32,801 nt of DNA. Source: Chromatiales bacterium (GTDB lineage Bacteria > Pseudomonadota > Gammaproteobacteria > Granulosicoccales > Granulosicoccaceae). The translations under genes were made by a program, and so were the position numbers. Shown piece after piece: positions 24,576-31,317 of the stretch (its first letter is position 1; the number at the start of each line of letters is the position of its first letter). Under the pieces are notes generated by a model. That model worked only from the letters and a program-made list of their open reading frames with translations, made no database searches and was not told the origin of the DNA. The stretch is taken from the NCBI GenBank assembly GCA_020631335.1, contig JAHDHK010000004.1:1-32801 (forward strand). The letters are read 5' to 3'.

Positions 24576-25502
24576 TCAATGCGTCATTGCATAAATCAGG
24601 TAATTAATACCAAACCGGTAACCCAGGGAGGTCATCGTAACGGGATAGACCGGATCATCAGCATGCTCCCAGGAGTCTCCCATATCCATATTAAAGTTTA
24701 TTGCAACCATCAGGCGCTGTTTATCATCATAGATACCCCGCCAGCGGGGAGGCGAATGCGGCATTTCTACTATCGTACCTGCTCCACTGCTGTACAAATG
24801 CCGGCGCCCCGGTATTTGCGTGCGTTGCTCAAGTTCATACAGTACGTGCAGCAACGCATCACCGGGTGGTATATCAATGATGTCAAACTCAGGCAGCACC
24901 CTGGTTAATACGCTGGCGAATACGTCCCACTGCACCGGTCCGTGAAAATCATCGACCACCATAAAGCCGCCACGCAGGAGATATTCGCGCAGCTGCTGAA
25001 TTTCCAGGTTCGACAACTGCCACCGGCCGACCTGCTGCACAAACAACCATGGGAAATCAAATATCGCCTCATCAGTCAAACGGATATGCCGACTGTCAGC
25101 GGCGATATCGATATTCGTGTATCTCAACACGCCGTCAGTGAAATGCTGCTCGGCATCCGGCCAGTCGATTGCCCACCAGGGTCGACCGGGCCCCCAGGAA
25201 CTCATCAGGTTGTGATCAAAAACAAGTCGGGCAATCTCAAGTTCTTTGACTGGTGGTCTGGAGGTATCCCGGTTGTCCGCAGCGTACGTTAAGTTTATGC
25301 ACAATAAACATAAACAAAGTGCGTACAACCCGCTTACGCTCAAGCGTCTGATACAGCGCAGACAAATTTCAGACAAGGTTAACCCGCAATTGATACAGCA
25401 GGCTAACATTCCCCGATTCGACAGAGATCTGCCCACGCCCAAACCAGCCAACGCTGTCCATCTCCATAAAGTTGAATTTCCGGTAAAGGCGTCATTGTGC
25501 AT
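24576..25502 (-). CDS. Secreted DUF4159 protein
   Basis: Up to 308 residues; the start is unsure. The mature part is a clear DUF4159 domain: ARLVFDHN, RPWWAIDWPDAEQHFTDGVL, RLTDEAIFDFPWLFVQ, LREYLLRGGFMVVDDFHGPV, RGIYDDKQRLMVAINFNMDMGD and FGINYLIYAMTH at the end. A signal peptide ends in CLLCINLTYAA|D (about residue 75 of the longest frame). Starts at 25502 (ATG), 25409 (ATG) and 25343 (TTG) are all possible; the last two place the signal peptide nearer the start, and none has a good ribosome binding site. Elsewhere the domain often sits in clusters with MoxR-type ATPases and VWA/DUF58 proteins, none of which are here. The function is unknown; a class-I-glutamine-amidotransferase-like fold has been proposed for the family. 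Confidence 0.8.
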   Translation of the reverse strand: MHNDAFTGNSTLWRWTALAGLGVGRSLSNRGMLACCINCGLTLSEICLRCIRRLSVSGLYALCLCLLCINLTYAADNRDTSRPPVKELEIARLVFDHNLMSSWGPGRPWWAIDWPDAEQHFTDGVLRYTNIDIAADSRHIRLTDEAIFDFPWLFVQQVGRWQLSNLEIQQLREYLLRGGFMVVDDFHGPVQWDVFASVLTRVLPEFDIIDIPPGDALLHVLYELEQRTQIPGRRHLYSSGAGTIVEMPHSPPRWRGIYDDKQRLMVAINFNMDMGDSWEHADDPVYPVTMTSLGYRFGINYLIYAMTH

Positions 25503-25531
25503 ACGCTAAGGATATTATCGATTAAAAACCT

Positions 25532-25559
25532 ATCGTAAAACCGCATCTGTGGCAGACAA
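25532..25559 (-). promoter_or_regulatory. Possible promoter of the DUF4159 gene
   Basis: On the minus strand TTGTCT (25559 to 25554) and TACGAT (25537 to 25532), each four of six matches, are 16 bases apart. Transcription would begin near 25525, about 23 bases before the ATG at 25502. Confidence 0.3.
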
Positions 25560-25578
25560 AAAAATTAAAAATCACGGG

Positions 25579-26463
25579 CTAGGCTTCACTGCGGATAGTG
25601 ATAAGCACCATACCCACAGCCACCATAATGGTGCCGATAATTACGGTAGCATTCACCGATTCGCCTAACAACAGAGCCGCCAGCAGCACACCACTGATCG
25701 GTGCCAGAAAATTGTAGCCTGCCATCACACTCGGCTGGTATTTGCTGATAAGCCACAAAGAGGCCATAAAACCGAAACCGGCAACTACCACCCCCTGATA
25801 CAGTAACCCGGCAACCACCGTGTAATCCATGTTATGCCATCGAATCGTTTCGGTAAACAACGCCAGCAGCAGATAGCCCGGCAGAGAAAAAAGCATTTGC
25901 CAGATTGAGAGTTTTATCGGATCAATCTGCTTCATGGTCGAGGCGCTGACAATCAGCCTGAAGCCGAGTAACCCTGCACTGAACAAACAAATCCAGTCAC
26001 CGACACTACCGATAGCAGAGACTTCATCACCGGATTGCAGCAACGTGATACAAACACCTGCAAAAGCCACCGCCAGGCCGACACCACGCAGCATTGTTAT
26101 ACGATCATTGCCCAATAGCAGGTGTGCGAACAACGCGGCAAAAAGCGGATTGGTGGATATAAGAATGGCAGCATTAATTCCACTGGTGTTATCAAACCCG
26201 ATATTCATCAGTAATATCTGTATAAAAAACAGAAACGCAATTTTAAGCATCGGCCACCATTCACTGCGTGACGGCCACAACGGGTGCTTCTGCCAGTAGC
26301 ACCACAATACAATAGTGACTACGCCAATAACAAAACGGATGAACGCACTCCACGCCGGTGGAAATACTTCAAGCCCGAATTTCACACCGATAGGGTTACC
26401 TCCCCAGAGCGTATGTATGACGACAGACAACAACACCGCTTTTATGGGAACACTAGTGTGCAT
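25579..26463 (-). CDS. EamA/DMT-family transporter
   Basis: A 294-residue protein with ten hydrophobic helices in two EamA repeats. Repeat 1 has HTLWGGNPIGVKFGLEVFPP, and both repeats end in the typical FAALFAHLLLGNDRIT / SGVLLAALLLGESVNA motif. Drug/metabolite transporters of this type move amino acids, metabolites or purine-like compounds; the substrate cannot be predicted. The ATG at 26463 precedes helix 1. It runs on the same strand as the aminotransferase upstream, but a 167-base gap makes co-transcription uncertain. If the aminotransferase makes or uses an amine, this transporter could handle that compound, but that is speculation. Confidence 0.9.
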   Translation of the reverse strand: MHTSVPIKAVLLSVVIHTLWGGNPIGVKFGLEVFPPAWSAFIRFVIGVVTIVLWCYWQKHPLWPSRSEWWPMLKIAFLFFIQILLMNIGFDNTSGINAAILISTNPLFAALFAHLLLGNDRITMLRGVGLAVAFAGVCITLLQSGDEVSAIGSVGDWICLFSAGLLGFRLIVSASTMKQIDPIKLSIWQMLFSLPGYLLLALFTETIRWHNMDYTVVAGLLYQGVVVAGFGFMASLWLISKYQPSVMAGYNFLAPISGVLLAALLLGESVNATVIIGTIMVAVGMVLITIRSEA

Positions 26464-26630
26464 TTATTTTCATTTTCAGTAGTGAAGGTGTTGCCGGAAC
26501 TGCGAGCAAAATCAGTTCGAGCCTGCAATTTACAAATCTGCATGGTTCAGTGGAATAGATTCAACGCTGACTTCAATGGCACTTATTGATAGGTCGATGG
26601 GCTCACCACTGAAAGTTCGATTATGCATAA

Positions 26631-27536
26631 TTAATAACACACGGCTTCACTCATTGCCGGGTCGTTGTGCAGTTGCCAGTAGCTATCTCTCAGCCGGCTG
26701 GTTATTTCACCCGGTGCATCGTTAGAAAATACATGGTTATTTATTCGTGTCACAGGAATAATGCCGCCACCGGTGGTGGTAGCAAATAATTCATCAGCCT
26801 GAAGCGCCTGATCAAGACTAACGTCAGTCACCTGCACCGTTACACCATTGGCAGCGCATATTTCCATTGCTACCTGACGGGTAATTCCCTCCAGCACACC
26901 ACTACGGGGTGTATAAACAATACCGTCCTGAATAATAAAAATATTAAACCCGGGACCTTCAGTTAAATTACCGCGCTCATCAAGCAACAGAGTATTGTCA
27001 AAACCAGCGTCCTTAGCAGCAAACAATGCCCGGGTAAAATCACCCCAGTGATAATTCTTGGCTGTCGGGTCTACGGCGTGCTGTTCAATGCGCCGCACCT
27101 GTTCATCTACATGCAGCCTCACACCACGCTCGATGACATCCTCGGTAAACACCCAGACAAAAGGCACACACCAGGCATAAAAATGATTGGCACATTCCCT
27201 CGGATCGCGACAACCTGCCACCAGAGGCTGACCCCGGCTTGCCACAAAAGACACATAGGCATAGCGCAAACCGGATCGAGCCACAATCTGATGCAGAATA
27301 TGTCGCATATCCTGGCGCGACTGTTCCACCGATAAGCGGCACTTGCGCAGGCTGTTTTCAAAACGGAGCAGATAGTCATCCAGCCGGAAGAATTTTCCAT
27401 CCCACACATGAACCACATCGTAGGTGATGTCTGAATGTGTCAGCCCCCAGTCGGTCACCGGCACACTGGCCTGAGACACAGGTATCAGCTCCCCTTTCAT
27501 CCAGGCTGCGCCAGCTTCCCAATTGATCTCATTCAT
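26631..27536 (-). CDS. Class IV aminotransferase resembling (R)-selective amine transaminases
   Basis: A 301-residue PLP enzyme of fold type IV. The catalytic Lys is probably Lys160 in DPTAKNYHWGDFTRA. The phosphate-binding end has EGPGFNIF, PRSGVLEGITRQ and ATTTGGGIIPVT. Comparison from memory with the Aspergillus terreus (R)-amine transaminase shows shared features: THSDITYDVVHVWDG near residue 33 (holding His34 and Tyr39), FVWV around 126-129, Trp164 four residues after the Lys, and an end ...YWQLHNDP. The usual Phe-x-Glu of the small pocket looks like Tyr94-x-Ser96. The ATG at 27536 is chosen from family starts; the frame runs to 27578. It may use an (R)-amine or D-amino acid; annotation as a branched-chain aminotransferase is the main alternative. 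Confidence 0.85.
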   Translation of the reverse strand: MNEINWEAGAAWMKGELIPVSQASVPVTDWGLTHSDITYDVVHVWDGKFFRLDDYLLRFENSLRKCRLSVEQSRQDMRHILHQIVARSGLRYAYVSFVASRGQPLVAGCRDPRECANHFYAWCVPFVWVFTEDVIERGVRLHVDEQVRRIEQHAVDPTAKNYHWGDFTRALFAAKDAGFDNTLLLDERGNLTEGPGFNIFIIQDGIVYTPRSGVLEGITRQVAMEICAANGVTVQVTDVSLDQALQADELFATTTGGGIIPVTRINNHVFSNDAPGEITSRLRDSYWQLHNDPAMSEAVCY

Positions 27537-27896
27537 CACTGTGAACCGTCGGTTTCCATGCCCTCTATTGTCACACAACCAACCGGTTAAGCAGCCTCAT
27601 TCCGGTTAGAACAAGCGCCCGTGTTGAATGCTGGAAAAAACACTGCCATCACGATAAAACGGAATATATTCCGCCACTTACAGTGTAATTGTGCAAAATC
27701 GGCATCGGAAAATCATTGAGAATTTCGCCTCTAAGCGATAAAAATCACCAACAACATGTTTCATTTATGAAACTTTTCTCGTCTCATCCCAAACTATGAG
27801 AAATATGCAGTGGTTTGTTCAGCGTTTCCGTACCGACTCAATTGACTGATTGAAACTATTTGTTACGATCACTGTGTTCGGTAAAGAGGAAGTATC
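27537..27896. promoter_or_regulatory. Divergent region with three inverted repeats
   Basis: A 360-base gap between the aminotransferase (-) and a small membrane protein (+). It holds a perfect 14-base palindrome CGGAATATATTCCG (27660-27673), a 16-base one, GTTTCAT-TT-ATGAAAC (27758-27773), and TCTCAT/ATGAGA separated by 8 bases (27782-27801). The first is 124 bases upstream of the aminotransferase start. The other two are upstream of the small gene's promoter. These could be operators; no coding frame is credible in the region. Confidence 0.45.
27842..27869 (+). promoter_or_regulatory. Sigma-70-type promoter of the small membrane protein
   Basis: TTGACT (27842-27847, five of six) and TACGAT (27864-27869, four of six) are 16 bases apart. 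Transcription would begin near 27876, followed by the ribosome binding site AAAGAGGAAG and the ATG at 27897. Confidence 0.55.
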
Positions 27897-28139
27897 ATGG
27901 ACAACGCAACTTATCCACGCAGGCACTACGAGCGGGACTATCGCAGAGAAGTCCGTCAGGAGCGTCGAAAGCGCCGCAGCAGACGAGTCCAGAAGCGATA
28001 TAATTTTCGCGGTGTCATGGGTTCTATCGGGCTGGTGGTACTTTGCATGTGTGCCGGTGTCGTCCTTTGGTTTGCATTAAACCTGCTTGTACAGTTCTTT
28101 CAGTTTCTATCCAATGTCAACCTCAAAGAGGTTGCCTGA
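27897..28139 (+). CDS. Small Arg-rich single-helix membrane protein
   Basis: An 80-residue protein. Residues 1-38 hold 16 Arg/Lys, with Tyr and Glu mixed in (YERDYRREVRQERRKRRSRR), followed by one membrane helix at about 40-67 (VMGSIGLVVLCMCAGVVLWF and on) and a short tail. The basic side should stay in the cytoplasm by the positive-inside rule. The strong SD GAGGAAG lies eight bases upstream of the ATG, and a promoter is seen. A second frame starting at 27850 overlaps it but has no SD and no such structure. I do not recognise the family; binding of nucleic acid or acidic lipid by the basic segment is only a guess. Confidence 0.75.
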   Translation: MDNATYPRRHYERDYRREVRQERRKRRSRRVQKRYNFRGVMGSIGLVVLCMCAGVVLWFALNLLVQFFQFLSNVNLKEVA

Positions 28140-28380
28140 TACTGCCCTGATACTGCTCATTGCAAACGCGCTCCCCGGACCGCACTTAGCCTCGTGTCGC
28201 AAACTCAAATCCCCGGTTACGTATGCACGTAGTAAATTGCTTATCGTTATCTAACCGAAACGTCTTCACATCATTGTTGCGGCACATACCGAAGACCAGT
28301 GACATGATGATGAAAGACTGTTGCCCGCACCCGCAGGTGTTAACGTGCTCGTCAACAAAGGCTAATTAACCAGGCGACAA
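28140..28380. other. Gap between convergent genes
   Basis: 241 bases between the small membrane protein and the cytochrome c peroxidase gene. A short hairpin CAACCTC-AAA-GAGGTTG (28118-28134) overlaps the small gene's end but has no T-run. Nothing else recognisable. Confidence 0.35.
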
Positions 28381-29595
28381 TTAGTCTCCTCCCGGCCTCA
28401 GCCCGCTTGGCACACTGTCGGGCTTATTTGTATCAAACTGCCCGTCATTCAACGCTTTTAGAAAATCTATAATGATCGCTCCTCTGCCATCATCCATTTC
28501 AGGCAGAGATAAAAAGTCTTCAGCCAGATCCGCTCGTGATACAAGCGGGTTTGACGAGCCGCCTGGCTCGTCATAAAAATCAATCGCCTGTGCCAGCGTT
28601 TCAAACTGCCCTCCATGAAAGTATGGTGCAGTAAATTGAAGTTGCCGCAAAGAAGGCGTTCGAAACGCAAAACTGCCGTCACCGTCATCTGCAACACTTA
28701 ACCCGTCTGCCTCCGGCACGCCGAGCCTGTGCAACGCAAAGTCTGAAAATAGCGGACCACTGTGGCAGTTTGCACAACCGGCAATCACAAACTCCTGCAG
28801 GCCGGACACCTGCCGTTGTGTCATCGCAGTATCATCCCCTCGCATCCAGCGATCAAAAGGTGTATTCGCAGCAACCAGTGTCGATTGAAAAGCGGCAAGC
28901 GCATCTGCAACCAGTGTTTCAGTTATCAGTTCAACACCGTAAGCCTGACTGAACAGAGAGACATATTCGCCGTTTGCGTTCAGCCGGTTAACTACTTCAG
29001 TTAGTATCTGCGTCTGTGAATACACACCACCACGCATTTCTTTTTCGGCAAGCAGTGGTTCTATCGCCTGGGCTGCCAAACTGTTTTTTCGATTGTCCCA
29101 GAACATCGGCGCCTGACTCTGATCAAACAGCCCGACTTCATTAATACCATTCCATACAACATTCACCAGTGCTTGCGCATTGCGCTCAACCGGTATGGCT
29201 GAGTTAGTGACCCTTGTCGCCCCACTGCCGGAACCGCCGGTACCAATTGAGCGGGGCAGCCCGTCAGAATAGGCCATCTCAGGCAGATGACACGTAGCAC
29301 AAGCCGTGTCCATATTGCCGGACAACAGCGGGTCCCAGAACAATAACCGTCCCAGCTCCACATGGTTTTGATCTGTCTGCGGCGGTGTCTGCGGCAGTGA
29401 ACTCACCATCGTACCGCGAATATCAAGCGTTGCTACCTCCCCGACCGTGACTACATCCTCTACCCCGAAATCCACGGGTGCAGGAGTAAAATTGTCACAG
29501 CCGGTCAGACACCATGGCATCAGGCACAACAGCGCTCGCGCGATATGCAGATTCCTACTTTTACGTGAATTGCAGATATAGCCGGATAGATTCAT
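28381..29595 (-). CDS. Dihaem cytochrome c peroxidase / MauG-family lipoprotein
   Basis: A 404-residue protein. The N-terminus carries a lipoprotein signal (ARALLCLMPWCLTGC, lipobox LTGC with Cys33), so it is tethered in the periplasm. Two c-type haem sites are seen, CATCH at 99-103 and CANCH at 274-278, as in the CCP/MauG family. Between and after are LGRLLFWDPLLSG, SLAAQAIEPLLAEKEM, FRTPSLRQLQFTAPYFHGG (the family's T-P-x-L-R-N-like segment) and a C-terminal LPEMDDGRGAIIIDFLKAL. It may reduce H2O2 or oxidise a substrate, as MauG does. The ATG at 29595 has AGGAG upstream; the frame goes to 29625. Divergent from a membrane-bound LuxR-type regulator, a possible regulator of this gene. Confidence 0.9.
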   Translation of the reverse strand: MNLSGYICNSRKSRNLHIARALLCLMPWCLTGCDNFTPAPVDFGVEDVVTVGEVATLDIRGTMVSSLPQTPPQTDQNHVELGRLLFWDPLLSGNMDTACATCHLPEMAYSDGLPRSIGTGGSGSGATRVTNSAIPVERNAQALVNVVWNGINEVGLFDQSQAPMFWDNRKNSLAAQAIEPLLAEKEMRGGVYSQTQILTEVVNRLNANGEYVSLFSQAYGVELITETLVADALAAFQSTLVAANTPFDRWMRGDDTAMTQRQVSGLQEFVIAGCANCHSGPLFSDFALHRLGVPEADGLSVADDGDGSFAFRTPSLRQLQFTAPYFHGGQFETLAQAIDFYDEPGGSSNPLVSRADLAEDFLSLPEMDDGRGAIIIDFLKALNDGQFDTNKPDSVPSGLRPGGD

Positions 29596-29736
29596 ACGCC
29601 TGCTCCTACAAAGAATTGTTGGCAAAGAATGATTGGCGTAGTGTCGGCTTACCTATCCGGTGGTGCCAGAGTACATATGTGACATACCCCCGCTCGAAGC
29701 ATCCGGCTAATACCCGATAAGGCGTTTCGGTCATTT
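29596..29736. promoter_or_regulatory. Divergent gap: cytochrome c peroxidase / HTH regulator
   Basis: 141 bases between divergent starts, so both promoters must be here. I found no inverted repeat or -35/-10 pair good enough to call. Confidence 0.25.
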
Positions 29737-30306
29737 GTGCGATACTCCCAGCCGGTTGATTTAGCATGGAATTCCACAGTGCATTTGTCCTTGAAGCAGA
29801 TACCGGGTCGACGGGCGATATTCGCAGGCTTCGCCGCTTTTGTGCTGTATTCCAGCCTGACGGATATCATTGAAGAATTCGGTTCGGGTGAATCTCCCAT
29901 GGAGATGCTCGATGACATCGGCCTGTTTGTTGTCAGCGCAGTGCTGCTGATTATCTTCTTTATCGATTACGTTGATCAGCAGCGGGCACTGCAAAACCTG
30001 AGTACCCAGCTTGCTTCCACCAAAGGTCAGCTGGAAAAACTGGATGCCCGCAGCGGTGAGATCGCGCGCCAATACCGCACAGTGATTCAAAAGCAATTCG
30101 AACAATGGAAGCTCTCTCCCGGTGAACAGGAAATCGCACTCGCACTGATAAAAGGCCTGTCATTCAAAGAAGTGGCACAACTGCGCGACACGCGTGAAAA
30201 AACCGTGCGTCAGCAAGCAGCCAGTGTCTATAAAAAAGCGGGCTTGTCGGGGCGACACGAACTGGCCGGATGGTTTTTTGAAGACCTGCTAAGCCCCGAT
30301 CAATAA
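29737..30306 (+). CDS. Membrane-anchored LuxR-type HTH regulator
   Basis: A 189-residue protein. Two membrane helices at about 28-44 (AIFAGFAAFVLYSSL) and 60-78 (DIGLFVVSAVLLIIFFIDYV) enclose a short acidic loop (EEFGSGESPMEMLDD). A coiled coil follows (about 80-120: QQRALQNLSTQLASTKGQLEKL), and then a LuxR/GerE-type HTH (about 125-180) with LSPGEQEIALALIKGLSFKEVAQL, REKTVRQQAASVYKKAGLSGRHEL. This makes a DNA-binding domain tied to the membrane with no receiver or ligand domain. Start codon is GTG at 29737; an in-frame GTG at 29779 is possible, and neither has a good SD. It lies divergent from the cytochrome c peroxidase gene and converges with the LysR gene 11 bases away. A redox or membrane-state sensor is inference. 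Confidence 0.8.
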   Translation: MRYSQPVDLAWNSTVHLSLKQIPGRRAIFAGFAAFVLYSSLTDIIEEFGSGESPMEMLDDIGLFVVSAVLLIIFFIDYVDQQRALQNLSTQLASTKGQLEKLDARSGEIARQYRTVIQKQFEQWKLSPGEQEIALALIKGLSFKEVAQLRDTREKTVRQQAASVYKKAGLSGRHELAGWFFEDLLSPDQ

Positions 30307-30317
30307 CATCACTAACG

Positions 30318-31223
30318 CTATGGTTTTACGTAAGACAGAATCCAGTCTCTTACCCGACGTGCATTCACAGACAGTGGCAAGGTTCTCGACCACACCAGAT
30401 AGATCCCCCGCCCCGTATGCCATCCCCAGTCCTCTCGCGCAGCTAGTAAACCGCGATCAATCAGATCTCTGGCGATATGCTCCCAGCCAAACGCAAAGCC
30501 CTCGCCGCTTTGCGCCGCCTGAAGCACCAGCGCATAGTCGTTTAAACGCATACCATCAGCCACATCTGCATCAGTAATTCGATGGTACTCAAACCATTGC
30601 AACCAGGTGGGTCGCATGCGCACGGGCTCCTCCAGATGAATAAGGCGCTGATCCAGCAGGCTCGATACACTGTCGAGATGCCCGGCGCTTTTCATCACCG
30701 CAGGACTTGCCACCGGGTAGATGATTTCATCGGCGAGTTTCTCTGCATAGCAGTCCGGCCAGTCTCCCGCACCCAGACGAACGGCAATACTGATGTTTTC
30801 AACATCCAGTGCCGGCTCCTGAATACTGCTTTGCAGGCGCAAATCAATTTGCGGGTACTGCTCTCTCAACTCGTGCAACTTGGGCATCATCCAGTAATGC
30901 GAAAAGGCAGACGATGAATTCAGCGTGACATACTCCGAGCGCCCCATACTGTGCACCGCCTGCGCGGCGTTTTCGATACCACGTAGTGCCTGTGATACAT
31001 CTGCATAAAAACGCGATCCGGCATTGGTCAACGCAATCTGCCTGTGCCCGCGGTCAAACAGCCTCACTTCAAGGCTCTGCTCCAACTGCTTGATGGCAGC
31101 ACTCACTGATGGCTGACGCATCCCCAGTTCGTCTGCAGCCAAAGTAAACGATTCCAGACGGGCGGCAGCCTCAAACACAAACAGATTACGTGGCGAGGAG
31201 ATCAGCTTTAACGTGTTACGCAT
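30318..31223 (-). CDS. LysR-family transcriptional regulator (GcvA-like)
   Basis: A 301-residue LysR protein. The N-terminal winged HTH is clear at about 11-70: LFVFEAAARLESFTLAADEL, QPSVSAAIKQLEQSLEVRLFDRGHRQIALT. The effector domain has the GcvA-like marks LRLQSSIQEP, ISIAVRLGAGDWP, ADEIIYPVASPAVM and a Trp-rich C-terminus. It is divergent from the MttB-family gene, 94 bases apart, and so probably regulates it in response to a methylamine or betaine-like compound, the usual LysR logic. No T-N11-A box was clear by eye in the gap. Confidence 0.93.
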   Translation of the reverse strand: MRNTLKLISSPRNLFVFEAAARLESFTLAADELGMRQPSVSAAIKQLEQSLEVRLFDRGHRQIALTNAGSRFYADVSQALRGIENAAQAVHSMGRSEYVTLNSSSAFSHYWMMPKLHELREQYPQIDLRLQSSIQEPALDVENISIAVRLGAGDWPDCYAEKLADEIIYPVASPAVMKSAGHLDSVSSLLDQRLIHLEEPVRMRPTWLQWFEYHRITDADVADGMRLNDYALVLQAAQSGEGFAFGWEHIARDLIDRGLLAAREDWGWHTGRGIYLVWSRTLPLSVNARRVRDWILSYVKP

Positions 31224-31317
31224 AGCCTCAGTCTATGCAAATCATCAAAAATTTCAACGGTTACAAGCGCTGGGCCTGCCGCTATCATCTGTTCAGCCAA
31301 TCTCACTGGATAGACCT

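Noticed and set aside
27850-28080. 76-codon frame overlapping the small membrane protein
   Set aside because: It begins within the promoter region and lacks a ribosome binding site, while the 27897 frame has both a strong one and a clear membrane helix.
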